NCBI RefSeq assembly: GCF_026914265.1
Contig: NC_069135.1
Span: 30,939,238-31,003,237, forward strand
Direction of reading: 5' to 3'
DNA from: Mya arenaria
Lineage: Eukaryota; Mollusca; Bivalvia; Myida; Myidae
Length of the DNA stretch: 64,000 bases
Positions 1 to 10,477 of the stretch are shown here, in pieces. Each line of letters starts with the position of its first letter. The stretch's first letter is position 1. A model generated the notes under the pieces. It was not told where the DNA came from. It ran no database searches and saw only the letters and a program-made list of their open reading frames with translations. The translations under genes and the position numbers were made by a program.

Positions 1-856
1 CAAGGGGTAGGTGCCATGTCAATTGCCTTGCGCTTCCTCTCGTATGAGGGAGTACGCGTTTCTGTCTGCTCAAAGATCGGATTTCTAGGAATGTCCCCAG
101 CAGTTTGGAATGCCGGAAACGATTTTTCCATGAAGTGATCGACCTCTGTTGACGGCATTTGACTTCGCTGATCACTTTGGGCTACCTGTCTAACGTTGAG
201 ACCAATATCAAACATCGAGACAGACTTAAGATCAGTGTAAGTCAGACCATGCCCTGCGACATCATATGGTTGTTGGACAACACTGCTGACAGCAGGGACA
301 GAATTTTGCCCTGAATGTATCTGGACTTTAGGTATCTTCTGTGCTGGTATCTTACTAGCCAAATAATCCTTCAATGAGACTGCTCGAAAGTCAGGCACAT
401 TCCCAAATGGCTGAAGTGCAGGCCTGAATGATGATAGTGATGACACTTTCGGTGGTGGTGGTCCCTTGGGGCTTGGTGCAGTTAACGTGTGGTCTTGTCC
501 GTCGTTGTTCTGAAACGGGTCCTCGTCACAACCTACGACATGTGGTGAAGGCGCCTCGCAATCAATCATAACCATGTCCTTGTCCGTTACATACCAAGGA
601 TTCGTCGATGCCCTTAGGATGTCCTTCAGTTCACCCGTTGGTCCGTTCTTCTTGACCTCATTGATGTGCCCCCTGTAGCGTTCCGTATTGTTCCACAAGG
701 TGTCTTTGTCCTGGCATCGAAAGAAACACCTGGTACAAAAGAAAGGCACTCTCTCGATAGGGACATGGGCTTTGAGGATGTGAGCCACGACCTGATAACG
801 AAGCCCAACCTTGTCACACCTTCTGCACCGGTACTGTACTCTGCTCACAGCTGACA
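1..856 (-). CDS. Zinc-finger-like ORF downstream of gypsy pol (partial, 3' end off window)
   Basis: An open frame runs from an ATG at 854-856 to the left edge with no stop, about 285 codons. Residues 10-33 hold a C-x2-C...H-x4-H pattern (CRRC, then HILKAH). A second C-x2-C (CTRC) lies about 20 residues later, followed by a histidine near GHINEV. The rest is proline- and serine-rich, low in structure, and looks like a linker. It lies on the same strand as the gypsy pol, about 370 bp past the pol stop, where some gypsy elements carry an env-like or accessory ORF. No signal peptide or membrane segment is visible, so it does not look like an envelope protein. It could be a nucleic-acid-binding accessory protein of the element or an unrelated host zinc-finger exon. 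The frame is undamaged although gag and pol are broken. Confidence 0.6.
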
Positions 857-1228
857 TATCTGTCTGGATCTGTAAAATCAACAAGGTTTTTATAACTCTT
901 TATATACATTCTCTGGAAGACTCGCTTGATTGCCTTTACCTTACTAAGCATATTCGCAAAAGTCGTACGCGTTATTTTGTTAATCGCATATGTTTTGTTT
1001 TTGCGTTTCACAGCAGAAATGGGTTTTTTTATAATGTTTTACAAAATCCGCCGGCTGGACGCCCGTTTGACTATTGTTTTTTTATTATTTATTTGTTCTC
1101 ATTATTACTCTTTATGTGCATCTAGTATGTACATTTACAGTTTTCACAACAATATTTAACTTCTTTTATATGTATAACTGTTAAACACACTTTCAGCTCA
1201 TGTATTATGTTTGCATATTATACACCAA
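857..1228 (-). other. AT-rich spacer between gypsy pol and the extra ORF
   Basis: This is AT-rich sequence with no convincing frame. It lies between the pol stop and the ATG of the downstream zinc-finger-like ORF. I see no resemblance to the LTR at the other end of the element, so it does not seem to be the 3' LTR. Confidence 0.5.
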
Positions 1229-2976
1229 TTAACACTGTTGTTGAAGTTGAATTTTGACATCCGTCACCCACTTAGAGGGGGACCTCCCCTGGTACATCTT
1301 CAATTTGTCATGATGAAACACTTTAGTTTTCCCTTTTTTATCTACTTGTACAACAAAATTAACCCTTGACTGCTTGTGATGACAAAGGGACCGCTGTATG
1401 CCTTTTCTAGTTTCGGGTTAATTCCAACATGACGGGCCTCATGTAAGCACCAAACTAAATCGCCTTCATTGTATTCGGTGAAGAATTTCCGAGTATCATA
1501 CATCTCTTTGCTACGCTTGGCACCCCGCCCATTATGGTCGCGTGCTACGCTATGTGCAAGAAGCATTTTGTCTTTCAGCTCTCTCACATACGATGTTGCA
1601 GGAGAATCAAGGGCGGTGTTGCTTGTCTTCACATGGTGCAATGGAAATACCAGGTCCGCCGGCAATTTAATATTGCGTCCAAGGGCAAGCATATTAGGTG
1701 TCAGCGTTGTCGCCCTGTTAGGTGTTGACCTGTATGCTCCCGCCAGAATACCACGATGGAGGTCCCAATCTTCTTGGGAATCTTTCAGATATGACTTTAA
1801 CATCTTAACAAGTGTCATTAAATCGTTCCACCTGGCCGTTACACTGCGGACGCCGTGGACTGAATCTCGTTTTTTTAACACCGAGTTGCTCGCACAGCTC
1901 TTTGAAAAGGTTACTTTCAAAAGCGGAGCCCTGGTCAGTGTGGATACATATAGGAGTGCCCCATCTTGCCACTATGTCATTAATTATCCTGTCTGCACAA
2001 ACTTCTGCAGTTTGGCTTGGGACCGGCCACACCTCAACATACTTGGTGAAATGATCAGCTGCGACAAGCACGTAGCGGTTTCCCCGTGGCGTTACCGGAA
2101 GTGGCCCCATAAAATCCAATGCAAGGATGTCCCATGGAGCTCCGGCCCTAACATGACCCATTGGTGCACGTGGCTTCTTCTGGAGAAGCTTGTCCGCCTC
2201 ACAAACGTCACAAGAACTTACGTAAAGCTTAACGTCTTCCTTCATCATATACCAATAAAAGCTTTCCAAGAGTTTTGCCTTCGTGGTCTTAACCCCCATA
2301 TGACCGCCGGTTAATCCATCGTGGACAAGGCGCATAACTTCATTTTTTAGCTCATTTGATACAACCATCTGCGGTTTCTTTTTTGGAGACTGTCTACGGT
2401 AAAGAACACCATCAACTAAGGACAGATTTTCCCAGATGATATCATAGTGCATTGTCGCCGGGCTCTTGGACGCCATCTCTTCTCTATTTGGTCGGCGCGC
2501 ATCAAGCATCCCAGTGTAAACAAGCTCAAGGTCACTGTCGCGGAATTGCATGTTGGCGATATCTGCAGCTTGGTAACCATCTAACCAATTGTAAACAGCT
2601 CTGGGTTTTGATGGTTCGGTGGATGATGTTGACGGCTTTTCCGCATCGACCTTTCTGACCACCGATATAGCGTCTTGGACACCAACATCTGGGGGTTCAA
2701 TAATTTGGGCCCTTCCGGAAACGAATGATTTCTGGGCAATGATCTCTTGACCTCTGACTGGAAAAGGTGGCTCTAAGCGCATAATCTCCGCCCGTTGTTT
2801 GCACTTTGAGCATGGACCGCATTTAAGTGGCTCGTCTGTGTTAACCGCGTCACACGTGCAGTCGCTGGGAACCGGACATCTCGACAACGCGTCACAATGA
2901 CCTTGAAGACGACCAGGCCTGTACTCAATCTCGAATTGATATGACGCCAATATTACAAGCCACCTAGCCACCTTAT
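1229..2976 (-). pseudogene. Gypsy pol, integrase region (frameshifted)
   Basis: This is the integrase part of the gypsy polyprotein, which would insert the cDNA into chromosomes. It begins in the tail of the RNase H domain (ARWLVIL, YRPGRLQGHCDALSR). The HHCC zinc domain follows, with its two histidines in VHDGLTGGHMG and its cysteines in SSCDVC. The DDE catalytic core has its first Asp in LDFMGP, the second in HTDQGSAF and the Glu in QVERFND. A one-base frameshift near 1818 breaks the frame right after the catalytic Glu region. A second near 1368 breaks the C-terminal domain, after which a third frame continues to a TAA at 1229-1231. The catalytic residues are all present but the protein cannot be made in one piece. 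Confidence 0.88.
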
Positions 2977-4415
2977 TGTCAGTTCGGTCAATGGATGGGC
3001 GATCTTTGCAAAAAAATTCACAAAGCGGCGGTAATAAGACCCAATGGCTACAAATTGTTTCACTTTTTTAGCGTTGACTGGACGCGGCCAAGCTAGAATT
3101 TTGGCCACATTAGTCGGGTCTGGACGCAAACCCTCAACAGAGACCACGTGTCCAAGAAATGTTACTTCCGTCTGCAATAGCTGACACTTCTCCGGCTTTA
3201 ATTTCAGTCAGGCTGTTAAAATGCGGTCTAAAACTTCTGCTGTTCTGGTCATATGCTCATCAAAACTGCGACCAAAGACGATGATGTCATCTATGTATAC
3301 CAGACAAGTGACCCACTGGAGCCCTTGCAGCGCGAGCTCCATAACACGCTGAAAAGTCCCACTTGCATTATTGAGCCCGAATGGCATACGTAACATCTCG
3401 TAGTGTCCGTATTTACAGCAAAATGCTGTTTTTGGGATGTCCTCCTTTTTTACTGGTATTTGAAAATCACCACTTGTAAGGTCAAAACTACTAAATATGT
3501 TGGAACCCGCAACCGCGTCGAGACAGTCCTGAATTCTAGGCAAAGGGAACCCATCTGGTTTCACTAACTCATTGACCTTCCTATAGTCTACACATGGTCG
3601 TATTGCACCTGATTTCTTCTTGACAAGGACAATTGGTGAGGCCCAAGGGGAAGTACTTTTGCGTATGACACCCTTCTGGAGTAAATCTTCAACTGCCTTT
3701 TTCTCTTCATCAGCATGCGCAATTGGAACTCGTCTGGGCCGCTGTTTTACTGGCGGGGCCTCACCTGTGTTGAAAGAGTGCTCCGCTAAATCGGTGAGAC
3801 CCAAGTCCCATTCATGATTAGAAAACGCGCCCCCGTACTTCACTAAAAAACCTGACAATACCTCTTGTTCGCGCTGACTTCTGCCTGTCGCCGACCGCTC
3901 AAACAGAGATTTCAAGTGATCAGGAACCTTAGCAACTTCACCCCGCATATCCAAACATACTGGCTGCTCATCGGTCGCGCTTCTGATCTGCACCCTTCGG
4001 ACCCGGTCCGCATTACTTTCCTCCTTCGCATCTTCTTTAGGAGCCAAAACGCTTACTACACGCTCTACTCGCTCAGCCATCCCTATCTCTGCATCCTGTT
4101 TAAGGGTTGTCGCAGTAAGGAATGGGTTAAGTATTCTCACCTTACATGTAGTGGAGCCGTTGATGTTAACGAGGGTAGATGCCATCAAAAGCGGGTACCT
4201 TGTCTTGAACGATTCTGTGGTTTCCACAATGTAGTTTGCCTCCTCGTCCAGGTCATCCTCCCTTATCCTCTCAACAAAGACATCAACCACGGCTTCAGAC
4301 TGCGCTGGCAAACATATGTCCTCCGCCACCACCACTTTCCTCACCTTTTGTAGATTACCTTTCCGCAAGCACGGTACCTCACACCCATTAAGCAAAATAA
4401 GGTCTTGCTTAGAAG
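2977..4415 (-). pseudogene. Gypsy pol, reverse transcriptase with most of RNase H deleted
   Basis: This segment codes for reverse transcriptase, which copies element RNA into DNA. The linker from protease is followed by the fingers motif SPWASPIVLVKKKSGAIRPC, the palm motif FSSFDLTSGDFQIPV, MPFGLNNASGTFQ and the catalytic YIDD. An in-frame TGA lies at 3205-3207, just before LKPEKCQ, after which the thumb and connection (VTFLGHVVS, GSYYRRF) continue to 2977. There the sequence jumps from HPLTELT straight to VARWLVIL. Family members have roughly 130 residues of RNase H between these points, so about 400 bp have been lost and the frame shifted. The join to protease near 4410 is also out of frame. 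The copy is dead. Confidence 0.9.
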
Positions 4416-4837
4416 TAGGTCAGCCGGGCCACCGTCACCGCCAACCAACACGTCGTAACCAAGAAGCGCCTCGTCTTCTATCTCCGCCACTCCGAGCTCT
4501 TTCTCCATACCTAGTGGTCCCAAGGTAACCCTAAACGTACCTTTACCCCACTCCCGAATAGGAGCACCGCCCGCCCCGCGAAGAAGAGTAGACCCCCTCA
4601 ACACCGGTCGTTCTTTGTCACTTATCTTGTTATACAACCGATGCGATACAATTGTTCTCGTCGCCCCGGTGTCTGCAGTGAAGGTAACTGGAACACCATT
4701 CACCTCGCCCTGTGTGTATATACCATCGCCAAGGTCCGCATGTGTCTCTCCGCTCTTTAGGACCCCCGCCTGCGTGCTTGCATTATCTACAAAAATATGG
4801 CCTTTGACTACAATGTTCTCACTTAACTGGACCCCCC
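4341..4837 (-). pseudogene. Gypsy pol, aspartic protease region
   Basis: The frame that opens at the G-run near 4837 leads into a retropepsin-like domain with the active-site motif TADTGATRTIVS, which dimerises and cuts the polyprotein in Ty3/gypsy elements. The flap and the second conserved region (LLGYDVLVGGDG, equivalent to ILG-D) are visible. The frame ends at 4341 because of a frameshift near 4410 that separates it from the reverse transcriptase. It is in the -1 frame relative to gag. The domain itself has no internal stop. Confidence 0.85.
4823..4837 (-). promoter_or_regulatory. Candidate -1 ribosomal frameshift site at the gag-pol junction
   Basis: On the minus strand a run of six G (complement of 4832-4837) is read in gag as GGG GGG. 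The gag stop TAA follows at 4825-4823, and pol is open in the -1 frame across the same run. This is the layout of programmed -1 frameshifting in retroelements, although the run is not a canonical X XXY YYZ heptamer in the gag frame. A one-base insertion in a mononucleotide run would look the same, and this copy has other frameshifts. Confidence 0.4.
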
Positions 4838-6273
4838 TCTGGCCGCGAGAGACGGTCCCTGCCTGTTTAAAGCCTCGCTTTCTTGTTTCTCAGTATCCGT
4901 ACCGCTCTTCTCCTGCTTCACCACGCGTTTGTTTATGCACTCCCTGGCGTAATGTCCTCGCTTGTGACAATTAAAGCACTCAACGTTGTTCATTCTCCTC
5001 TTTGGCCGATTTTGCCTCGAAGCCTGTTCTAAATGTTCAACACGTTGCAACAGTCGTTCTAGAAGCTGTTGCTGGTTGTCGGGTGAAGCGGGTTTGCTCT
5101 CATTCTTCCGTTTTGCTGTCGGGGCTTGAGATCGCAATGTCTTCACGTCCACCGTTCGTCGTAACTGTTCTTCACTCTCACCCCCTAGCTCTTCAACGTC
5201 AATATCAACATCAAAAGTGCGTCTGGCTGCATTTCTGCCCCTATCACCCCTCACTCCAGCCTTCATCTGTATCCAGCTCACCACGTGGAACACGACCTCA
5301 TCTATATTACGTGGCTCCTTGTTAAACTCTACAGCAAACCTAGCTTCTTGATCTTACAGACCGTCGAAGAATCGCCTTGTGAGATCTTCGTCCCGTGTAC
5401 GTCTGTCCCTATGCCGATGGGCTTTGTCGTAAAGACGCTTTAATTCGGACGCGAAATCTTCAGCGGTCTCACCATATTTTTGGTATCGTCTGCTGAATCT
5501 AACAGCAAACAATTGATCTGTTTCGATTACCTGCCCGTTAATTCCCCGACTAGGGCCTCGTAATCACTCAGAACGTCCGCTGATATTTGAGAAAACACAA
5601 ACTCACTTGCCGGCCCCTCGATCTTCGGTAGCAAATTGTCTAGGCGCTCCTCAAAGTCCCAGCCTTGTCGATCAGCAATTGTCTCAAACTTCGTTAACCA
5701 GACGTTCCAGTTCTCTTTTCCCGAAAATGGTGGTAATTCAAAGTTAGACTGGTTTTGCCGCCTGTCTCGAGACGTGTGTCTCCTTGCCTGTCTTTCAAAC
5801 GCCATTTGCCGGTCGGGCCCCTCGACGCCATAGACGTCGTCCATTTGGCGGGCTCTCATGCGCTCCGGGCTAACAACCTCACCCCGTCGGTTGTTATGGC
5901 AGTTGTTAGCATCCGCTCCCCATCTGTTTTCATGCGCGTTTACTTCCGGTTCCGCGCCTATCATCGGTTTGTATCTTTCCCCGCTGTTATGTGCTTCCGT
6001 TGGCACATGTGCACGCTGCGCCTCTTTAAGTACCCGTAGCTCACTGATCACCTCTTTCAAAACACCAGCCATGTCTGACCTCATTGCTGATATTTGCGCC
6101 TGGGCTGGTTCGCTTACGTCAGGATGCGTATGCAGCTCAACAGAATTTGCGTTGCGGTATGGGCTGCAGTCTCCACCCTTCTCTTGTTCACCGGATTGCT
6201 CTCTTGCTCCCGTTCATGTCCGGCTTCTAGTTCTGGGGAAGGTAACCTCTTCATCGCTTTCGTGGCTTGCCAT
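4823..6273 (-). pseudogene. Gypsy gag with CCHC zinc knuckle (two stops, one frameshift)
   Basis: Gag would form the intracellular particle. The likely start is the ATG at 6271-6273. The same frame is cut by TGA at 6214-6216, continues through ATG 6084 and holds a typical gypsy capsid start (FELPPFSGKENWNVWLTKF). A frameshift near 5535 moves the reading frame, and a TAA at 5354-5356 interrupts it in the conserved stretch RRFFDGL. The last part has a basic, Gln-rich helix and one zinc knuckle, CFNCHKRGHYAREC (C-x2-C-x4-H-x4-C), that binds RNA. It ends at TAA 4823-4825, only 7 bases beyond the G-run where pol opens. Confidence 0.87.
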
Positions 6274-6315
6274 GTTATGCGTAGATGCGTCTCACTGGAT
6301 TGGTATAAAATAACC

Positions 6316-6334
6316 AATCCCACTTCTGACACCA
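6316..6334 (-). other. Primer-binding site, complementary to tRNA-Leu 3' end
   Basis: The plus strand reads AATCCCACTTCTGACACCA, which equals the 3' end plus CCA of animal tRNA-Leu(CAG). On the element's coding strand this is the complementary primer-binding site beginning TGGTGTCAGAAG. It sits three bases inside the LTR edge at 6338, as expected for minus-strand priming. Confidence 0.85.
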
Positions 6335-6337
6335 AAA

Positions 6338-7218
6338 TGTTGGGGGCTCGCCCTGGTTTCACGCTAGTGAATGTACTTGACGCAAATTTATACCACAACT
6401 TCGCTTCAACTTATTGTAGGCCGTGTGAATAAGCTCAGCTTGGCTCTCAAGTAACCAACTCAACTCTGATATTACGCAGACATTTTGTAGTTCGTACCAA
6501 TTGTCAACCACGCATTGAAAACAGTTTATAAGTTTTAACAGTTTTATTGCATTAATAAAGGTGAAACATCACTCGAACTGGGTACAAATGTTTATACAGA
6601 AATATTATGTATTTATATCATAAAATTTATTCATTAAAAGTCACTAGTTTTCGCTGGTGCGCACGTTCCGAAAAACCCATATTATATAATATAATTTATT
6701 TGTTATATTATTTATTAATCTAGCGGTGTTAATTCTGTAGTTCAACGCGATTTCAATATTGTTCTGGTAATGCAATCTAAGCGAGATAACTCACAAAAGT
6801 CACCCTTTTTGCTTATAAAAGTTGTCTGTGTGTTATATCTTCAATATGTATACTGCACTAGTAGGACTTTGTCAATGAACGTTAGTAAAACTACTTATAA
6901 ATGATCAATTCATACAAAGTCACATAAATTATACGTTAACTGAGTGATTATTTTATCAAGTAGTTCTTCAATGTAACTATTGTAATTATTTCAGTTGAAA
7001 CTCAGATTTATTACTTTAGCAAACGAAACGTAACGTGGTTCTGCACTGAACAAATGCTTGACTGCCTGCCAACGAAAATCGTGGCGCTTTTATACTCGCA
7101 CAGTTGGCAAAACGCTACTACTAATAAGAATGACGGCAATGCCACCCAAAACGTTGGCAGTTCCAAGAAAAATTATGGCAGTGACAACGATTTGAATGGC
7201 AGTCATGTGACTGCCACA
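6338..7218 (-). repeat. 5' LTR of the gypsy element (outer boundary tentative)
   Basis: The inner edge is firm: the LTR starts (plus strand) with TGTTGGGGG directly after the primer-binding site. The outer edge is a guess at the ACA of GACTGCCACA, which would give TGT...ACA ends and a length of 881 bp. Near the outer end lie several spaced GGCAGT motifs and the near-perfect palindrome GGCAGTCATGTGACTGCC at 7198-7215. The 3' LTR needed to confirm this lies outside the window. Confidence 0.5.
7087..7094 (-). promoter_or_regulatory. TATA box of the gypsy LTR
   Basis: The minus strand reads TATAAAAG within GTATAAAAGCGCC, near the outer end of the proposed LTR. That is where the U3 promoter of a gypsy element should be. 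Confidence 0.5.
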
Positions 7219-7819
7219 AAATAGAACGTTTATGTAAATCAAAGGCAGCCATCTTGGAAAAAATATGTAACTGATACAAAGAAAGGCTCCGGACATAGCC
7301 TTAAGTTTTGGAATGTAAACATAAACAAATCAAAAAGATGAGTCACCTTATACATGACTGCACTTGACCTTAAGCGAGCGGAAGTTGCGCAGAAAAAACA
7401 AAATGGCTGACATTGTGCGAGTACAGAAACTTTACGATAAATAATGCAAGAAATATGGATATAACGTCGCACCAGCGGTGAGGAAAACAAATGCATCTTA
7501 ACACCAACATATCGAGGAAAGCTATTGTTGAACGATTTAAATTTAAAAGCATGCATCTGTTGAAAACGTTCACTAAATGCTTACAATTACCGGGTGGGGT
7601 AAAGTTTATCTGAAATGCACTTTTGGCAAATGTAAATACAGAGTCAGTTCATGATACTTTTACCCCTCCGAATGTCATCATGTTCTGAATAAAATCGGGT
7701 AAGTGTTAAATAAAATAACTTTAAATAGTATAGGTTACATTTATAATGTATTTATGTTAATAACAAGAACAAGTTTAACTTTAAATTAATGTCTTTTGTG
7801 TCCCAAAATCCGGGCACAA
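7219..7819. other. Spacer with a paralogue of 31.57-31.80 kb
   Basis: I see no gene. The stretch 7390-7680 (landmarks AAAATGGCTGACAT, ATTACCGGGTGGGG, ACCCCTCCGAATG) matches 31570-31800 in the same order and orientation. This is one of several landmarks showing that the window is built of duplicated segments. Confidence 0.6.
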
Positions 7820-7926
7820 AAGTATACTGGGAATGTCGGTAACAGACATAACTGTACGTAAAAATTGTATGTACTGTATCTCCCAGGGAAGTATGGCCTC
7901 AGACCCCTGGCCGGGAAGCTCTTTAT

Positions 7927-8314
7927 TCACAATGGTGTTGTTTCCCTCCAGAAAAGGAAGGAGGTGGTAACTCGGTTAGTGCCAAGTAATTTATTTCCAA
8001 ACAATTTTGTTTTGTCGCAAAATGATAACGTTAAACAGACCAATTTCAGACTACCTGCAAAAAATGATAACCTGGAGTAGTCACCAAACTTAATAACTAG
8101 TGAATTAAAACATATAATTGCAATAGAAGAAAGAAGAGATAGCGTAGATTCAGTTTTTGATTTTTTATAGAATTCACCAAATTCACAGTTAACAGCCGTG
8201 AATATCAGATCTTTCGTGTTTCCAATACGACGACAATTAACGGCCCCTTTAATCCCCGCTGTGTACACAATTGACCCAAATAAATGTTTTGACAGTTGTT
8301 GTGATAGTTGCAAC
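7927..8314 (-). CDS. Putative last two exons of an unidentified gene, copy I
   Basis: I do not recognise the product. On the minus strand a pyrimidine-rich acceptor (CCCTTTTTTGGCAG) precedes an exon at 8314-8178 (137 nt). It encodes SQQLSKHL, GAVNCRRIGNTKDL and FTAVNCEF and ends at a GTGAAT donor. An acceptor TTTTTTGCAG opens a second exon at 8054-7927 in matching phase, ending TGA inside TGAATAAAG, so the poly(A) signal AATAAA overlaps the stop. The same exons with the same lengths and phases occur at 61563-61699 and 61227-61354. Both copies stay open, with only a few residue changes. Upstream exons were not found. The opposite strand is also partly open, so this is a model and not a proven gene. 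Confidence 0.4.
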
Positions 8315-9819
8315 CTGCCAAAAAAGGGCCCTAATTTGCTTATAGCACTGATGTCAATTATGATAGAGGTATATCTCCCACAGAATTTTAACCAATTAGT
8401 ATGTTTCCCCAAAAAATGAACGTTACCGAGTGAAATAGTGACGACCGTTACGTGCAATGATTCCTGAATGTGCGTATGCAATGATTATCACAATTGATAT
8501 CTAATTCATGGAAAAATGAATATTAATGAGGATAACAACAAAATTACAGGAAAAGCATTTTAAATAGTATTTTGTAGAGTAAACAATTATATAATTTATA
8601 TAAACATGTACATGACCGATACATGTATACACGGACTTGTATTTCCCCAAAACCAGTTCAAGTTATCCGAATAATCGAATACTCGAGTACTCGATCGGAA
8701 GATTGTCCGAGTACTCGAATACCAATTTAACTACTATCCATAACATTAACATTGCAGACACTGATAGAACAAAATACATCGATATATTGTTTATCGATAT
8801 ACATTGAATATGTAGTGGTATATTATAAATGATAAGATACAATGTTTACAAGTGCCTAACGTTGCAATGAAAGAACCTAAACGAATTCACGTCTTCCAAA
8901 CATTTTTCTTTAACTATATTATTAATTATCGTGAACATGAATAGAAGTAAGAAAGCGGTTACACACTTTTTTCCCTGTTCGGAAACCTTAAAAAGAAGGG
9001 AAACAACCGATGATGCGCCCAACTAGTGTCTCACTGCTTCTTATGCCTCTTATCGAGAGCATGTTTCAGTATAAAATCAACCACGGTTGCCTTGGAATTT
9101 GGCAATTGATTTGGTAATTACAATCTTCATCTGAATTCGAGAATTTTTTTCTGTTTTGAAAAGGTACTTGGGCAAATCAGCTCAAATGCGAATGTAAATG
9201 GTTTATTTCACGATGGAGGGTTTAAATAGCAGTATTTATCTATAATTTGTACATTAGAATTGCATTAACATAATACAGTGGATATAATAAATGAAAACAA
9301 TAAGTTAATATGCAAGTACCTTTGATCTAAAATATTGGCTACAGACTACATAAAACGTCAGTACAGTGTCATATCGTTTTATATTTTAAACCATTGAGTA
9401 CCGTTGTTTGATTAATGAATGCTTGCACCACTCTTTTACATTTCATCGGAGCGTACCAGGCATGTGCTCCATTTTATTTTCCAAATACATTTTAAATATT
9501 AAACTAAGTGAGCAAAATCATACAGTGCAGCACACTGTATAATTCTAGGTAAAGCAATTTAAACTGGTCTGTGATGATGTTTGTTTTCCTCGAGTTTAGG
9601 GGCAATGGGTGCACATTTACATCAAACCTTGATCCGGCCTTCAAAGTTGTTTAGTTTTAATTTTCTTTCAAACAATGAATTCCAATTCATTTTGTTTATT
9701 TATATTATCATTGCAATTTTTGTTGTACAGTCAATGTTTGAAAACACGTATATTTTGAATAAATCAGCTGGAATACATTGAATCCGCTTACAGGTAACAA
9801 CATGATGCTTAATCTCCCT

Positions 9820-9892
9820 TTCCTTTCATTTTTTTCTCAAGAAATGCCTTGCTCATTCGTGATAAATGTATATTGTGCACTTCGAATCTAGT
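9820..9892 (-). pseudogene. Remnant of the C-terminal exon of the 20-kb gene family
   Basis: The minus strand has a short stretch (NIHLSRM then KAFLEKK) that lines up with NNIYFSPM and KTFLENN of the open copy at 19841-20046. The nucleotide context also matches 55.25-55.33 kb. Only this fragment remains, with no splice sites. Confidence 0.45.
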
Positions 9893-10374
9893 GTAAATTG
9901 CATTTTAAACTGCAGGATTCAAACCAGCTATTTAAAAAAATACAGATATGACAAGGATTTAGTATACCAATTATGTGTATGGATTTTCGAAATTCTACCG
10001 TCTGTCCCTAAACAATAAACTCGTTCAATTACGGACCTGGAATAGATTTAGATTTAAGCGGTCATTTGTTACGAACAAAATCGCCCATCGTTTGCTCATC
10101 GCTTTTTACAAAGCAAGTATCTTATTGTTTTCCACGCTGTTCTCGTTTTTTCTTAAATCAGCTGACGCAGTAATCGAATCTTTCCCTGAAATAGAGGTAT
10201 CCGACAATTTCTTTATATATTTGTCATTGTTTGAAATATTTATCAGATGATTTAATTCAATTTTATCTAAAATACCTTGATCTAATCAAACCTCCCATTT
10301 TAGTAGATATCAGTTATAAACTATGTGCATTGATTGAACAAAACATTGTATAGAGGCGGGAGAAGGAGGCGTGG
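9893..10374. other. Upstream region of the GTPase gene
   Basis: AT-rich sequence becomes GC-richer and purine-rich just before the TATA box (GGCGGGAGAAGGAGGCG). No other gene is supported here. Confidence 0.4.
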
Positions 10375-10384
10375 CATAAAAGGC
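10375..10384 (+). promoter_or_regulatory. TATA box of the IFI44-like GTPase gene
   Basis: CATAAAAGGC follows a GC-rich stretch and lies about 100 bp before the proposed ATG at 10478, which leaves room for a start site near 10405 and a short 5' UTR. The fit of position and context supports the first-exon model. Confidence 0.5.
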
Positions 10385-10477
10385 AAAAAGAAGGGCGGGT
10401 TCTACTTCAAGATAGTATAAACTTACGTGCTTTTGAGCTAACAGATAATATTATTTCATAACGTTTACACGTAAAGT

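Larger units (their letters stand above)
1..7218 (-). mobile_element. Degenerate Ty3/gypsy LTR retrotransposon, continues past the left edge
   Basis: Reading the minus strand from high to low coordinates gives an LTR, a primer-binding site, gag with a CCHC knuckle, aspartic protease, reverse transcriptase, integrase and then an extra ORF that runs off the window. The order protease-RT-integrase is that of Ty3/gypsy (Metaviridae). The copy cannot work as it stands. It has two in-frame stops and one frameshift in gag, several frameshifts and a stop in pol, and most of RNase H is deleted. The 3' LTR is not in the window, so target-site duplications and LTR-LTR divergence cannot be read. The right-hand LTR boundary is tentative. 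Confidence 0.9.
7820..9900. repeat. Segmental duplication, copy I (paralogue of 61.1-64.0 kb)
   Basis: The segment is closely similar to 61120-64000. Shared landmarks include GGAATGTCGGTAACAGA, the two putative exons, the CGAGTACTCGATCGGAAG block, CGTCTTCCAAACATTTTTC, GATGATGCGCCCAAC and GCACACTGTA near 9530. The copy near 62 kb has extra sequence at about 61.99-62.25 and 62.65-63.18 kb. Parts also recur at 49.39, 53.84 and 55.14 kb. Confidence 0.85.

Noticed and set aside
1469..2314. Long plus-strand frame opposite the gypsy integrase
   Set aside because: The minus strand has clear zinc, DDE and RT motifs. The plus frame has none and is a shadow.
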